DNA of 64,000 nt from Solobacterium sp. (GCA_017510405.1 JAFWNG010000031.1:1-64000); one strand, 5' to 3'. Counted from the stretch's first letter, positions 51,732 through 63,364 are shown. The notes: generated by a model from the letters alone, not told the origin. Numbers and translations are program-made.

Positions 51732-53093
51732 CTATACGTTTTTCAGTTCTTCTTTTGTTTTGCGGATATAGGCATTGGTGTTGAACGCGTACAGCAGCTG
51801 GGCAGTCATGGCGACCCAGATGAGCGGTTCGCACCATACGACGGCATCGTACTGGAAGCGGGGGATGAATACTGCCACAAAGAGGATCTTTCCGACAAGC
51901 TCGATCACGCTGGAGATCATCGGTATGACTTTGGATCCGAGTCCCTGCAGGGCAAACCGGGTCTGGATCAGAACGCCGAGCACAGCGTAGAACGGACCGA
52001 CGATGTACAGCATCTTGGAACCGTTGCCTATGATGACCGGGTTTGTGGAACCGCTGATCATGCGGACCAGGGAAGGCGCCGCCGCGAACAGGAAGGCCGA
52101 TACGACTGCCGCGAGCACGAAGTCATAGATGTAGGCATCTTTGATCGCTCTCAGAATGCGGTCGCCCTGATCGGCTCCCTTGTTCTGGGAAATGAATGTG
52201 CTGACAGCCACGCTCATGGAGATGAACGGCAGGTTGCAGATGGCGTAGATTTTGCGGGCTGCTACATGGCCGGCAATGATCTCGGTGCCGAGGGAATTAA
52301 TGCCGGACTGCAGGATGATCGAGCCGACGGACACGATCGATCCCATGAGCGCCATGGCATAGCCCTGTCCGGCAATGTCATTGAGCATGCTGCGTTCGAT
52401 GCGGAAGTGGCGTGCTTCCGGGATCAGGATCGGCACATATTTCAGAATATAGATAATACAGAGAACGGCGGAAACACCCTGAGCGATGACAGTTGCCACA
52501 GCAGCACCGACAACACCCATATGGAACGTTGTGATCAGAAGGATATCCAGACCGATATTCAGCAGGGAAGAGATGATCAGGAAGACCAGCGGCATTACCG
52601 AGTTGCCGATCGCTCTCAGCATTCCCGAGCAGAGGTTGTAAGTGAACATGACGAACAGTCCGAGGCCGATGACTTTGATGTACGCAAAGGATTCGTCGAT
52701 GATCGACTGCGGCGTGTTGATCAGCGCCAGCAGCGGTTTCAGCAGGAATACCGACAGTACAGTCAGTACGATACATGTGACTGTGCCGATCATGATCGAT
52801 CCGGCAACGGATTTTTTCATGGTGTCTTCATCCTGTGAACCGAAGCTTCGGCCGCAGACGATGGAGAAGCCGTTGCTCAGACTCATGCAGAACTGCACCA
52901 GCATTTCGAAGACGGCTGCACAGGCGCCGATCGCCGCCAGCGACGTCTCGCCGAGATAATTGCCGACGATCGCGGTATCCACGGCATTGTACAGCTGCTG
53001 GAATATATTGGAGATGACGATCGGAATCATGAAGATGATGAGTGATTTCATGATCGGACCGTGGAGAAGATCGACCTGTGTTTTCCTGTTCAT
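51732..53093 (-). CDS. MATE family efflux transporter
   Basis: 453 residues from ATG 53093, beginning MNRKTQVDLLHGPIMKSLIIFM. Twelve hydrophobic helices are predicted by eye, with the conserved MATE pattern in the first half (DTAIVGNYLGETSLAAIGA) and its echo in the second half (LGTEIIAGHVAARKIYAICNLPF). Exports cationic drugs or metabolites using H+ or Na+. It is coupled (one base apart) to the ROK regulator upstream, which probably controls it. Confidence 0.93.
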   Translation of the reverse strand: MNRKTQVDLLHGPIMKSLIIFMIPIVISNIFQQLYNAVDTAIVGNYLGETSLAAIGACAAVFEMLVQFCMSLSNGFSIVCGRSFGSQDEDTMKKSVAGSIMIGTVTCIVLTVLSVFLLKPLLALINTPQSIIDESFAYIKVIGLGLFVMFTYNLCSGMLRAIGNSVMPLVFLIISSLLNIGLDILLITTFHMGVVGAAVATVIAQGVSAVLCIIYILKYVPILIPEARHFRIERSMLNDIAGQGYAMALMGSIVSVGSIILQSGINSLGTEIIAGHVAARKIYAICNLPFISMSVAVSTFISQNKGADQGDRILRAIKDAYIYDFVLAAVVSAFLFAAAPSLVRMISGSTNPVIIGNGSKMLYIVGPFYAVLGVLIQTRFALQGLGSKVIPMISSVIELVGKILFVAVFIPRFQYDAVVWCEPLIWVAMTAQLLYAFNTNAYIRKTKEELKNV

Positions 53094-53094
53094 G

Positions 53095-54045
53095 TTATTT
53101 TCCTCCGTGTGAATGAACGATGGAATCGATTCCGATCGAATAGATTCCTCTGACTGCGGCAGTTTCCATATCTTCCGCCGCAATAATGCGCGGCCGGTTT
53201 CTTTCCGGCATCGGCATTTCAAACTGTGCAGAGTCTGCCGGGACAATTCTGCTGTACCATCCGATCACTTCAGGATCCAGTACGGCAGCCACGCTGCGGA
53301 TCTGCAGGGCAAGCAGTTCTGCTGCTGATCTGCCGCCGGTATCATCCATGAACGGCAGCCAGCGCAGTTCTCCAGCGGAATGCGAGAAGCCGTTATAGAG
53401 ACGGCCGTGGATGACGATGCCGCAGCCGAAGCGCGTCCGGTCTGCCTGGTAGAGAAAGGCGGTATGCGCCGCCTCCGGGATCGTCTGTGCAAAGCCGATG
53501 GCAGCGGTATTGACATCATTTTCGATGATGACCGGCATATCATATTTCTTCCGGATCCATGCGCCGATGTCATTGACATAGCGTCCGGGATTGGAAACAA
53601 TGCCGTTTTCACAGATGCCGGGACTGGCGATGATGATCCGGCGCGGTCTGCTGCACTTGCCAAGAAACGAATCGAGTGCGTACATGAATGTTTCTTCAGT
53701 ATACGCGTCCCATTCTGTTTCCTGCACACTGCAGACTCTGCCGGACAGATCGATCTCCATCATGCGGTAGGTCATGGTGCTTTCGTTCTGTATGACAAGG
53801 ACGCCGCACAGATGCATATGATCCGGATCTACCGAGTACAGGTAGGTTTTCCGCCCGACACCGGTGCCGTGTTTTTCTGCTTTTACTTCGCCGGTTTCCG
53901 CCATTTCCCGCAGTGCCGCAACGACAAGTCCGTGGGACAGACCGGTCTTCTTTTCCAGCTGCGCAAGGGTGATCTGCGGTTCGGTATACAGGTATTCCCG
54001 GATGCGTGCCCGGTTCTCGCTGCGAAGGTCTTCTGTTCTTGCCAT
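53095..54045 (-). CDS. ROK family transcriptional regulator
   Basis: 316 residues. N-terminal winged HTH (~8-60: LAQLEKKTGLSHGLVVAALREMAETG), then a ROK domain (~75-316) with DIGAWIRKKYDMPVIIENDVNTAA and CGIVIHGRLYNGFSHSAGELRWLP. The DxGxT-type phosphate motif of kinases looks degenerate (MEIDLSGRV), so it is regulator only. Promoter at 54052-54081 with palindromes. Followed by the MATE gene. Confidence 0.87.
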   Translation of the reverse strand: MARTEDLRSENRARIREYLYTEPQITLAQLEKKTGLSHGLVVAALREMAETGEVKAEKHGTGVGRKTYLYSVDPDHMHLCGVLVIQNESTMTYRMMEIDLSGRVCSVQETEWDAYTEETFMYALDSFLGKCSRPRRIIIASPGICENGIVSNPGRYVNDIGAWIRKKYDMPVIIENDVNTAAIGFAQTIPEAAHTAFLYQADRTRFGCGIVIHGRLYNGFSHSAGELRWLPFMDDTGGRSAAELLALQIRSVAAVLDPEVIGWYSRIVPADSAQFEMPMPERNRPRIIAAEDMETAAVRGIYSIGIDSIVHSHGGK

Positions 54046-54051
54046 GTGCCT

Positions 54052-54102
54052 ATTCTATCAGCCTTCCTGCATGCAGGTCAATAAAAAGTCACAGTGTGAC
54101 TT
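54052..54102 (-). promoter_or_regulatory. ROK gene promoter with two palindromes
   Basis: Minus-strand TTGACC (54081-54076), 18-base spacer and TAGAAT (54057-54052). The 12-bp perfect palindrome CCTGCATGCAGG (54066-54077) lies in the spacer and overlaps the -35 box; AAGTCACA-G-TGTGACTT (54086-54102), a perfect 8-1-8 dyad, is just upstream. Both could be operators for the ROK protein. Confidence 0.68.
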
Positions 54103-54176
54103 AATTACAGGCACATGATATGACAGCCGGCCGGATGTCCTGTATACTGACATCAGATCCATGGAGGTTTTACATA

Positions 54177-54560
54177 ATGGAGATTACGAAAGACGTACTG
54201 CAGTCGATCCTGGATGCCTATCCGTATGAGGTTGTTTTCGTTGACCGTACACATACTGTCCGCTGGATGAACCGGACAGCACAGGTACGCTACGGGCAGC
54301 GGGTGATCATCGGAAACAGCCTGTTCAACTGCCACAATGAAAGCACAAAGCCAAAGATCGAAGAATTCCTCCGCCGTGCCGATGCCGGTGAAAATGAAAT
54401 GTTCGAGACCTATAACCGCAAGACCGGAGAACGGGAATTCTTTGTCCCGGTCCGTGATGCGGAAGGGACAGTCATCGGTTATTTCGAGCGCCACGAAGTT
54501 CCGTGGGATGCGGAAGATCCTGCCGTTCCGGTCGGTGATTACTGGAAACGCCGTCTGTAA
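54177..54560 (+). CDS. PAS-domain protein
   Basis: 127 residues from ATG 54177 behind TGGAGG. A single PAS domain (~5-110): SILDAYPYEVVFVDRTHTVRWMNRTAQ and IIGNSLFNCHNESTKPKIEEFL. The NCHNE motif recalls the DUF438-associated PAS type. No kinase or other output domain; it may sense a small ligand or redox signal. Unknown partner. Confidence 0.8.
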   Translation: MEITKDVLQSILDAYPYEVVFVDRTHTVRWMNRTAQVRYGQRVIIGNSLFNCHNESTKPKIEEFLRRADAGENEMFETYNRKTGEREFFVPVRDAEGTVIGYFERHEVPWDAEDPAVPVGDYWKRRL

Positions 54561-54570
54561 AAGAAAAAGG

Positions 54571-54583
54571 GGAAAACCCCCCT
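54571..54583. terminator. Weak hairpin between the PAS gene and the opposite gene
   Basis: GGGGAAAACCCC with an A-run on one side. Only four pairs, so it is a weak candidate. Confidence 0.3.
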
Positions 54584-55164
54584 TACTCATATGTACCGGT
54601 CGCTTCGACCCAGTACTGCTCGCCGTTGTTCACTTTCTGAACGTAGGTAGTGAGCAGAACGGAACGCAGCGGCCGGAATTCTTTTTCCATCCCTGCACAC
54701 GATGCCAGGATGCGCGTCACATAATCGATATCGCCGGCGATCCGCATGGCGGTCTTTTTTTCTCCGAGCGGCACCAGTCCCCACACACCGGTACTGTAAC
54801 TGCGGCTGGAAAGGCAGGAATCGATCCACACAGCCGCAAATGCCTGCCATTCTTCCATCAGGACGTCAGCCGGTTCATCCGCAGAGATACAGAGCTCTCT
54901 GCACAAAGCTTTATACTTCTCGATTCCGGCCCGGTTTTTATCTGTTTTTGTCAGCTCGAGCCATGCCAGGATGAAGCGGTCCTCAAAGCCGTTTTTATGA
55001 AACGCATAGCGCTTTTCAAAAACTTCTCTGCGCACGGCATCTTCCTCCCGGTGATTTTCACGGATTTCTTTTTCCAGCAGTTCCCGGCGCTTTACAGGAT
55101 CGCTGCAGGAATAGTAATTTTCAGGCCATGATTTTTCCTGAATTCTGAAATTTTTATCGTACAT
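54583..55164 (-). CDS. Conserved hypothetical protein (possibly DUF6553-like)
   Basis: 193 residues, mostly helical. Conserved-looking blocks: NYYSCSDPVKRRELLEKEIRENHREEDAVRREVFEKRYA (~17-52), ILAWLELTKTDKN, then EYWVEATGTYE near the C-terminus. I do not recognise it with certainty; it resembles small Bacillota proteins of domain of unknown function. It lies alone on the minus strand between PAS and lacR. Confidence 0.6.
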   Translation of the reverse strand: MYDKNFRIQEKSWPENYYSCSDPVKRRELLEKEIRENHREEDAVRREVFEKRYAFHKNGFEDRFILAWLELTKTDKNRAGIEKYKALCRELCISADEPADVLMEEWQAFAAVWIDSCLSSRSYSTGVWGLVPLGEKKTAMRIAGDIDYVTRILASCAGMEKEFRPLRSVLLTTYVQKVNNGEQYWVEATGTYE

Positions 55165-55199
55165 AACAGTAATCGGATGTGATATGCCTTTCTGCTGAT

Positions 55200-55961
55200 C
55201 TATGCTGCGATGATGACGTCGGTCACCGCACGCAGTTCCTTCAGTGTTTCCGCGGATACTGCGCTGTCCGTGATTACGTGATCAAAATCACTGACTTTAT
55301 AGAATTCGTAGAAATCATAACGGCTGAACTTGCTGGAATCCGCAATCAGGTATTTTTCATCTGCCTGATCCAGTACTGCTTTCTGTACTTCTCCTTCCGC
55401 TTCGCTGTATGTATATACGCTGTTGCCGACGATGCCGTTGACGCTGATGAATGCTTTGGAGAAACGCATGTTCCGGATGGAGTAAAGGGATATCGATCCT
55501 ACGAACGCACCGGTAATGGGGCGGTATTCTCCTCCGACAAGAAGAAGATCAACGGAAGAACTCCGGTTCAGAATGTTAAAGACAGGAAGACTGTTCGTTA
55601 CGATCCGCATATTCCGGTTTTTCAGATTTGCGGCAGTGAGCTCAAGCGTCGTGCCCGGTCCGAGAAAAACGGTTTCTCCGTTGAGGATCTGCGCGGAGGC
55701 CAGATCGGCGATGATATTCTTTTCTGCTTCCTGCAGACGTTTTTTTTCGAGATGAGAGCGTTCAAGCCCGCTTTCATCGGAATAGATTCTCTGTGCGCCG
55801 CCATGGGTGCGGATGAGCAGACCCCGCTGCGCCATTTCACTCAGATCTCTTCTTACGGTCATATCCGATATGGATAATTCCTGCATGATCTCCTTTACTG
55901 TTACGGTTCCTGTGCTGTTCAGCATGGCCTGGATCTTATTCTGCCGTTCTTCCTTTTTCAT
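55200..55961 (-). CDS. lacR: DeoR family regulator of the lac operon (LacR)
   Basis: 253 residues. DeoR-type HTH (~5-58: VTVKEIMQELSISDMTVRRDLSEMAQRGLLIRTHGGA), then a sugar-phosphate-binding domain with FLGPGTTLELTAANL and VTNSLPVFNIL. LacR of this type is relieved by tagatose-6-phosphate. It is divergent from the lac operon and probably autoregulated. Its promoter is at 56000-55985 region with GAAACAAAC motif. Confidence 0.9.
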   Translation of the reverse strand: MKKEERQNKIQAMLNSTGTVTVKEIMQELSISDMTVRRDLSEMAQRGLLIRTHGGAQRIYSDESGLERSHLEKKRLQEAEKNIIADLASAQILNGETVFLGPGTTLELTAANLKNRNMRIVTNSLPVFNILNRSSSVDLLLVGGEYRPITGAFVGSISLYSIRNMRFSKAFISVNGIVGNSVYTYSEAEGEVQKAVLDQADEKYLIADSSKFSRYDFYEFYKVSDFDHVITDSAVSAETLKELRAVTDVIIAA

Positions 55962-55984
55962 ATTTGTTCCTTCCGATCTGTTTG

Positions 55985-56192
55985 TATTATATATCGAACA
56001 GGTGAAACAAACAAGTATCGAACACTATCACAAGTCGAATGCCAGGAGCGATTCACTGCGAATTCGTAGAAACGTCCTGTTATTTCGACTGTTTCCGCTA
56101 TCTTCAAAGATTTGTTTGACTGTTTAAAACAAAATAAAAATGTTTAAAATGAACAAATTATTGTTGATTTAATGTTCGAAACAAACTATACT
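55985..56192. promoter_or_regulatory. Divergent promoter region of lacR and the HTH gene with repeated GAAACAAAC
   Basis: For lacR (minus strand): TTGTTT, 17 bases, TATAAT. For the HTH gene (plus): TTGATT (56164-56169), 17 bases, TATACT (56187-56192). GAAACAAAC occurs at 56004-56012 and 56178-56186, in or against both promoters, and could be the LacR operator. The stretch also has several GTTTAAAA/TTTGTT A/T-rich repeats. Confidence 0.65.
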
Positions 56193-56230
56193 GTGATCGC
56201 AGAAAGGAAAGGATCCATTCACGGTGAAGT

Positions 56231-56464
56231 ATGATTGTGTACGAGAGATTATGGAAAACAATGAGAAAAAAGAATATTACGTACTATCAGCTGGAAAAGC
56301 ATTACGGCATCAGCACAAATACGCTGCGGCGTCTGCGAAGAAATCAGAATATCAATACATATACTCTGAACAAACTGTGCTACATTCTGACCTGCGGGCT
56401 GCCTGATATTGTGGAATTCCGCGAGGATCCGACAGAAGAACGGCCGGTGAAGCGCATACCCTGA
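56231..56464 (+). CDS. Small XRE-type HTH protein
   Basis: 77 residues from ATG 56231. A Cro/C1-type HTH (~10-60: NITYYQLEKHYGISTNTLRRLRRNQNINTYTLNKLCYIL) is the main content. A second frame is open nearby but lacks HTH sense. It lies between lacR and lacA with its own promoter and terminator. Role unknown; may be an extra regulator of the lac operon. Confidence 0.72.
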   Translation: MIVYERLWKTMRKKNITYYQLEKHYGISTNTLRRLRRNQNINTYTLNKLCYILTCGLPDIVEFREDPTEERPVKRIP

Positions 56465-56493
56465 TATCTGCAGGAATCATTAACAGAATCTAT

Positions 56494-56519
56494 GAGAGCG
56501 GAAGGCTCTCTTTTTTTTC
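56494..56519 (+). terminator. Terminator after the small HTH gene
   Basis: GAGAGC (56494-56499), GGAAG loop, GCTCTC (56505-56510) and TTTTTTTT. From 56520 to 56731 is the lac leader, with a possible TATACT -10 at 56632 and a self-complementary AGCCGGCCGGCT at 56689-56700 but no clear -35. Confidence 0.8.
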
Positions 56520-56731
56520 TTTACAGCGGGATTTTCCGGCAGATCTGCGTGTGCTTTTCTGCCAGACTGCCGTCTGCCGGCAGGGAAACCACTGCACTTT
56601 ATGACAGATATGAAAAGAAATGCAGTAATTCTATACTTTTTGTAAGAGCTCACTTTCTGAAAGGATTCTAGAATTCACAATTCCAATTAGCCGGCCGGCT
56701 TTTTAGATAACCGATTTAGAAGGAGGAAATA

Positions 56732-57187
56732 ATGAAGTTTATTCTCGGCTCGGATCCTGCAGGAAAAGACCTGAAGGAAATTCTCAGACAGTTTCTTTCG
56801 GACAATTCATACGAAGTGATTGATGTGACCGGGGACGACGCGGTTGATTTTGTCGACGCATCGAAGGCGGTCGTACGCGAAGTAAAGAAATCCGATGACC
56901 GCTACGGCATCATTGTCGACGCCTACGGTGCAGGTCCGTTCATGACGGTTACCCGGATCAAAGGCGTGATCGCCGCCGAAGTATCGGACGAGAGAACGGC
57001 GTATATGACCCGTTCACATAATAATGCGCGGATCATCACCATCGGATCACAGATTACCGGTCCTGCCATGGCGAAGAACATCGTGAAAAGCTTTGCGGAA
57101 GGTTCTTACGACGGCGGACGCCACCAGGTACGCGTGGACATGCTGAATCATATGGGAAAAGAAATCGCGCTGGAGGAAACGGAATGA
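56732..57187 (+). CDS. lacA: Galactose-6-phosphate isomerase subunit A
   Basis: 151 residues, RpiB/LacA-LacB family. [20 protein letters not shown] and [18 protein letters not shown] are the family blocks. With LacB it converts galactose-6-P to tagatose-6-P. Start behind AAGGAGGA. The Cys expected in the RpiB active site is replaced (DAYGAGPFM), as is usual for LacA. First gene of lacABCDFEG; overlaps lacB by four bases. Confidence 0.93.
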   Translation: MKFILGSDPAGKDLKEILRQFLSDNSYEVIDVTGDDAVDFVDASKAVVREVKKSDDRYGIIVDAYGAGPFMTVTRIKGVIAAEVSDERTAYMTRSHNNARIITIGSQITGPAMAKNIVKSFAEGSYDGGRHQVRVDMLNHMGKEIALEETE

Positions 57188-57696
57188 AAATCGCACTGGG
57201 GTGTGACCATATCGTCACAACGGAAAAGATCGCTGTTGCCGATCATCTCAAGGAGAAAGGCCATGAAGTGATCGACTGCGGCACATATGATAATTTCCGC
57301 ACGCATTATCCGATCTACGGAAAGCGTGTGGGGGAGGCGGTTGCCAGCGGCGAAGCAGACTTCGGGATCTGCCTTTGCGGAACAGGTGTCGGCATCAATA
57401 ATGCGGTCAATAAAGTTCCCGGCATCCGTGCGGCGCTTGTGCGCGACATGACGACGGCGCTATACGCCAGAAGGGAACTCAATGCGAACGTCATCGGGTT
57501 CGGCGGAAAGATTACGGGCGGCTTTCTGATCAATGATATCATCGACGCATTTCTCGAAGCGGAATATGTCCCGACGGAAGAAAACAGAAAGCTGATCGAA
57601 AAGATCCATCAGCTGGATACTGCTGCGGACGGCCAGGAAGATCCACACTTCTTTGATGCGTTTCTTGAAAAATACAAACGCGGAGAATACGTATGA
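57184..57696 (+). CDS. lacB: Galactose-6-phosphate isomerase subunit B
   Basis: 170 residues. [58 protein letters not shown] with the catalytic Cys region, and [12 protein letters not shown]. Forms the heteromer with LacA. Overlaps lacA and lacC by four bases. Confidence 0.94.
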   Translation: MKIALGCDHIVTTEKIAVADHLKEKGHEVIDCGTYDNFRTHYPIYGKRVGEAVASGEADFGICLCGTGVGINNAVNKVPGIRAALVRDMTTALYARRELNANVIGFGGKITGGFLINDIIDAFLEAEYVPTEENRKLIEKIHQLDTAADGQEDPHFFDAFLEKYKRGEYV

Positions 57697-58634
57697 TCCT
57701 GACCGTAACGATGAACCCGTCCATCGACATTGCCTATCAGATTCCCCGGCTGATCCTCGATGGTGTCAACCGTTCGGAAGAAACGCATAAAACACCGGGC
57801 GGAAAAGGCCTCAACGTCACGCGCGTTCTCAGCGAGTTCGGAGAGGATGTCACCGCAGCCGGACTGATTGCGGGCAGGAACGGAGATTATCTGCAGGAAG
57901 AACTGGACAAAGCGGGAATCCACACCGCGTTCTTCCGCGTGGAGGGGAATACACGCAACTGCATCGCTGTGCTTCATGAAGGGATGCAGACGGAGATCCT
58001 GGAATCCGGACCGGTGATCTCGCCGGAAGACTACAGCCGCTTCTGCGCATTCTTTGCGGAAACGGTCAGAAAAGCAGATGCTGTCGTTTTTTCCGGCAGT
58101 CTTCCCCGGGGCATTCCGGATACGTGCTATGCGGAAATGACAAAAGTCTGTCAGGAGAACGGAGTTCCCGTCATCCTGGACTGTTCCGGGAAAGCGCTTG
58201 AGGCTTCCCTGAAAGCGGCAGTCAAACCGACGGCGATCAAGCCGAATACCGACGAACTCGGACAGATTCTGAAAAGAGAAGTGCCCCGGGATCCGGCGGC
58301 TCTTATGGATGCGCTGTCGGAAGAGCCGTTCGAAGGAATCGACTGGATCATCGTATCCCTGGGAGGCGACGGATGTTTCGCGCGTCACGGAAGTCATTTC
58401 TATAAAGTTGATATTCCGAAAATTCATGTTGTCAGTCCGGTCGGATCGGGAGATTCCACCGTTGCCGGCATCGCTTCCGGCATTGTGAACAGGCTTTCTG
58501 ACGAAGAACTGCTGAAGCGGGCAAACACGCTTGGCATGTTAAATGCGATGGAGAAGCAGACCGGGCACGTCAATATGGAACACTATGATGAACTTATTCA
58601 GAAAATAACGGTTACCGAGGTACATAAGAAATGA
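57693..58634 (+). CDS. lacC: Tagatose-6-phosphate kinase (PfkB family)
   Basis: 313 residues. PfkB signatures: [22 protein letters not shown] (~34-55) and [18 protein letters not shown] (~248-265) with catalytic Asp. Phosphorylates tagatose-6-P to tagatose-1,6-bisphosphate using ATP. It could also act as 1-phosphofructokinase, but the operon fixes it as LacC. Overlaps lacB and lacD. Confidence 0.93.
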   Translation: MILTVTMNPSIDIAYQIPRLILDGVNRSEETHKTPGGKGLNVTRVLSEFGEDVTAAGLIAGRNGDYLQEELDKAGIHTAFFRVEGNTRNCIAVLHEGMQTEILESGPVISPEDYSRFCAFFAETVRKADAVVFSGSLPRGIPDTCYAEMTKVCQENGVPVILDCSGKALEASLKAAVKPTAIKPNTDELGQILKREVPRDPAALMDALSEEPFEGIDWIIVSLGGDGCFARHGSHFYKVDIPKIHVVSPVGSGDSTVAGIASGIVNRLSDEELLKRANTLGMLNAMEKQTGHVNMEHYDELIQKITVTEVHKK

Positions 58635-59608
58635 AACTGACAGAAAACAAAAAAGCCTGTATGTCTCGTCTCAGCGATGACAAAGGCATTATCAGTGCGC
58701 TTGCGTTCGATCAGCGCGGCGCTCTGAAAAGACTGATGAAGCAGCACAGCAGCGAAGAACCTTCCGCAGAAGCAATGGAACGTCTGAAAACGATTGTGGC
58801 GGAAGAACTGACGCCGTACGCTTCCTCGATGCTGCTGGATCCCGAATACGGCCTGCCTGCCTCAAAAGCAATGAAAGCGGGAACCGGTCTGCTGCTGGCC
58901 TACGAAAAGACAGGATACGATACAAACAGCACGGAGCGTCTGCCGGACTGTCTTGCTGACTGGTCGGTACGGCGCCTGAAAGAAGCCGGTGCGGACGCAA
59001 TAAAATTCCTGCTCTATTATGACGCGGACAGCGGCGCAGAGATCAACCGGAAGAAACAGGCGTATATCGAGCGCGTCGGTGCGGAATGCGCAGGGGAGGA
59101 TATTCCGTTCTTCCTTGAGATTCTTGCCTATGACGAAAAGAACCCCGATGCTGGAGGAAAAGAATATGCCCGGGTCAAACCGCATAAGGTGATCGAGGCG
59201 ATGAAAGTATTCTCCGATCCGCGGTTCGGCATTGACGTTCTGAAGGTGGAAGTTCCCGTAAATATGAATTACGTGGAAGGATTCAGCACCGGAGAATGCG
59301 TTTACACAGCCGAAGAGGCGAGGGAGTGGTTCCGCAGGCAGGAAGAAGCTGCCGATCTTCCCTATATCTATCTCAGTGCTGGCGTCAGTGCGGATCTCTT
59401 CCGCAGAACGCTGCTTTTCGCAAAAGAATCCGGTGCGCTGTTCTCCGGCGTGCTCTGCGGCCGGGCAACCTGGGCAGGCAGCGTAAAAGGCTATATGGAA
59501 AACGGTGAGGATGCCGCACGCGAATGGCTGAGAACCGAAGGAAAAGAAAACATCGAGGCACTGAATGAAGTGCTGAAACAGACAGCTGTTCCTTGGAATG
59601 AGAAATAA
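58631..59608 (+). CDS. lacD: Tagatose-1,6-bisphosphate aldolase
   Basis: 325 residues, LacD-type class I aldolase. [16 protein letters not shown] (~21-36), the [10 protein letters not shown] and [12 protein letters not shown] blocks with Schiff-base lysine, and [19 protein letters not shown]. Cleaves tagatose-1,6-bisP to GAP and DHAP. Overlaps lacC by four bases and precedes lacF by 12 bases. Confidence 0.94.
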   Translation: MKLTENKKACMSRLSDDKGIISALAFDQRGALKRLMKQHSSEEPSAEAMERLKTIVAEELTPYASSMLLDPEYGLPASKAMKAGTGLLLAYEKTGYDTNSTERLPDCLADWSVRRLKEAGADAIKFLLYYDADSGAEINRKKQAYIERVGAECAGEDIPFFLEILAYDEKNPDAGGKEYARVKPHKVIEAMKVFSDPRFGIDVLKVEVPVNMNYVEGFSTGECVYTAEEAREWFRRQEEAADLPYIYLSAGVSADLFRRTLLFAKESGALFSGVLCGRATWAGSVKGYMENGEDAAREWLRTEGKENIEALNEVLKQTAVPWNEK

Positions 59609-59620
59609 CAGGAGGTCGAG

Positions 59621-59932
59621 ATGAACAGAGAAGAAGTAACCCTGCTCGGGTTTGAAATCGTCGCATATTCCGGCGATGCCCGTTCAAAAATGCTGGAAGC
59701 CCTGAAGGCAGCCCAGAATAAGGAATTCGACAAAGCGGAAGCACTGATCAAAGAAGCGGAAGTGTGTCTGAATGACGCCCATAAGGCACAGACGTCTCTG
59801 CTTCAGAAAGAAGCGATCGGTGAAGACATCGCCTACAGTATTACAATGATGCACGGTCAGGATCATCTGATGACATCTATTCTGCTTCAGGATCTGATGA
59901 GGCATTTTATAGAATTGTATAAAAGGAACTGA
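59621..59932 (+). CDS. lacF: PTS lactose transporter subunit IIA
   Basis: 103 residues, trimeric IIA-Lac. [21 protein letters not shown] and phosphorylated His78 in [17 protein letters not shown]. Transfers phosphate from HPr to the IIB domain of LacE. Start behind AGGAGGT. Two bases from lacE. Confidence 0.96.
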   Translation: MNREEVTLLGFEIVAYSGDARSKMLEALKAAQNKEFDKAEALIKEAEVCLNDAHKAQTSLLQKEAIGEDIAYSITMMHGQDHLMTSILLQDLMRHFIELYKRN

Positions 59933-59934
59933 CG

Positions 59935-61629
59935 ATGAACCGGCTGATTAACTGGATTGAAAAAGGGAAACCTTTCTTTGAAAAGATTTCCCGGAATATT
60001 TATCTGCGTGCGATCAGAGACGGGTTTATCGCCGGCATGCCGGTGATCCTGTTCTCCAGTATCTTTATTCTGATCGCCTACGTGCCTAATGCGTTCGGCT
60101 TTCACTGGAGTCCGGAAATCGAATCTCTTCTGATGACGCCGTACAACTACTCCATGGGTATTCTTGGTCTGTTCGTGGCGGGTACGACGGCCAAAGCGCT
60201 GACCGACTCGATGAACAGAAATATGGAGAGCACGAATCAGATTAACTATATCTCCACGATGCTTGCGGCGATCATCGGCTTTGTGATCATGGCGGCCGAA
60301 CCTGCCGAAGGCGGCGGATTCCTGACCGGCTTCATGGGTACGAAAGGACTTCTGACAGCGTTCATTGCGGCATTTGTGACAGTGAATGTATACAAGGTAT
60401 GTGTGAAGAATAATGTTTCGATCCGCATGCCGGAAGAAGTTCCGCCGAATATCTCTCAGGTATTCAAGGATCTGATACCGTTTACTCTGTCGATTATTCT
60501 GCTGTACGCTCTGGAACTGGTCATCCACGGCACCATGGGAGTCAATGTGGCGGAATCCATCGGAACTCTGCTCGCACCGCTGTTCCGGGCGGCAGACGGA
60601 TATCTCGGCATCACGATCATCTTCGGCGCCTATGCGTTCTTCTGGTTTGTCGGCATTCACGGTCCTTCGATCGTCGAACCGGCAATTGCCGCAATCACCT
60701 ATGCCAATGTGGAAACCAACCTGCAGCTGCTGCAGGCGGGAATGCACGCGGACAAAGTGCTGACGTCGGGAACGCAGATGTTCATCGTCACGATGGGCGG
60801 AACCGGTGCCACACTTGTTGTACCGTTCATGTTCATGTGGCTGACAAAATCAAAGAGAAACCGCGCCATTGGCAGAGCTTCTGTCGTGCCTACCTTCTTC
60901 GGCGTCAATGAGCCGATCCTCTTCGGCGCTCCGATCGTTCTGAACCCCGTTTTCTTCGTTCCGTTTATCATGGCTCCGATCGTTAATGTATGGATCTTCA
61001 AATTCTTTGTCGATGTGTTCAGGATGAACAGCTTTACGGCGAATCTTCCCTGGACGACACCGGCTCCGCTGGGACTGGTTCTGGGAACCAACTTCCAGTT
61101 TCTCTCCTTTGTCCTGGCGCTTCTGCTGATCGTCGTGGACGTCATTATTTACTATCCGTTTATCAAGGTCTACGATGAGCAGATCCTTGAAGAAGAGAGG
61201 ACTGGAAAGACAGATGATGCCCTGAAGGAAAAAGTCGCTGCGAACTTCAACACTGCCAAGGCAGATGCTATTCTGGAAAAAGCGGGTGTAGACGAAGCAG
61301 TGAAGGAAATCACGGAACAAGTCAATGTGCTCGTTCTCTGCGCCGGCGGGGGAACCAGCGGACTGCTGGCCAACGCACTGAATAAAGCTGCGAAAGAGTA
61401 TGGTGCGCCGGTCAAGGCTGCGGCAGGAAGCTACGGCGCTCACAGGGAGATCCTCCCCCAGTATCAGCTGGTCATCCTCGCACCGCAGGTAGCCTCCAAT
61501 TTCGATGACATGAAAGCGGAGACTGACAAACTCGGAATCCGGCTTGCAAAGACGGAAGGAGGTCAGTATATCAAACTGACCAGAGACGGACAGGGCGCGC
61601 TGGATTTCGTTAAACAGCAGATGTCATAA
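59935..61629 (+). CDS. lacE: PTS lactose transporter subunit IICB
   Basis: 564 residues. Membrane IIC domain (~1-430, about ten hydrophobic helices; conserved [17 protein letters not shown] near 325-345) and cytoplasmic IIB (~460-564) with phospho-Cys469 in [12 protein letters not shown]. Imports lactose as lactose-6-phosphate. Lies between lacF and lacG. Confidence 0.95.
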   Translation: MNRLINWIEKGKPFFEKISRNIYLRAIRDGFIAGMPVILFSSIFILIAYVPNAFGFHWSPEIESLLMTPYNYSMGILGLFVAGTTAKALTDSMNRNMESTNQINYISTMLAAIIGFVIMAAEPAEGGGFLTGFMGTKGLLTAFIAAFVTVNVYKVCVKNNVSIRMPEEVPPNISQVFKDLIPFTLSIILLYALELVIHGTMGVNVAESIGTLLAPLFRAADGYLGITIIFGAYAFFWFVGIHGPSIVEPAIAAITYANVETNLQLLQAGMHADKVLTSGTQMFIVTMGGTGATLVVPFMFMWLTKSKRNRAIGRASVVPTFFGVNEPILFGAPIVLNPVFFVPFIMAPIVNVWIFKFFVDVFRMNSFTANLPWTTPAPLGLVLGTNFQFLSFVLALLLIVVDVIIYYPFIKVYDEQILEEERTGKTDDALKEKVAANFNTAKADAILEKAGVDEAVKEITEQVNVLVLCAGGGTSGLLANALNKAAKEYGAPVKAAAGSYGAHREILPQYQLVILAPQVASNFDDMKAETDKLGIRLAKTEGGQYIKLTRDGQGALDFVKQQMS

Positions 61630-63048
<1,419 letters not shown>

Positions 63049-63053
63049 CAACA

Positions 63054-63083
63054 GGATCCCGCAATGCGGGATCCATTCATTTT
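63054..63083 (+). terminator. Terminator of the lac operon
   Basis: GGATCCCGC (63054-63062), AAT, GCGGGATCC (63066-63074), then ATTCATTTT. Confidence 0.75.
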
Positions 63084-63140
63084 CGGGATGATCCGGATCT
63101 GATATCATTTTCCCTGGAAAATATCCCCGGTACTCCGGAT

Positions 63141-63167
63141 AAAAACAAAAGAGATCTTTCGATCCCT
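63141..63167 (-). terminator. Terminator of the tRNA transcript
   Basis: On the minus strand AGGGATC-GAAA-GATCTCT (63167-63150, one G-U), then TTTTGTTTTT. Confidence 0.82.
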
Positions 63168-63175
63168 TTATTCCG

Positions 63176-63248
63176 TGGAGCTTACGAGATTCGAACTCGT
63201 GACCCCCTGCTTGCAAAGCAGGTGCTCTCCCAACTGAGCTAAAACCCC
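63176..63248 (-). tRNA. tRNA-Ala (TGC)
   Basis: 73 bases. The cloverleaf folds with anticodon loop TTTGCAA (anticodon TGC), T-loop GTTCGAATC and the G3-U70 pair that identifies tRNA-Ala. No encoded CCA. Cotranscribed after tRNA-Ile. Confidence 0.96.
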
Positions 63249-63270
63249 ATATATTTCACTTCGAAGAAAG

Positions 63271-63344
<74 letters not shown>

Positions 63345-63364
63345 GTTTCATCGAATGCCTTATT

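Noticed and set aside
56520-56731. cre box or antiterminator (LicT/LacT-type RAT) in the lac leader
   Set aside because: No match to TGWAANCGNTNWCA was found, and the AGCCGGCCGGCT at 56689-56700 cannot form a proper hairpin because it has no loop; no RAT consensus is visible.
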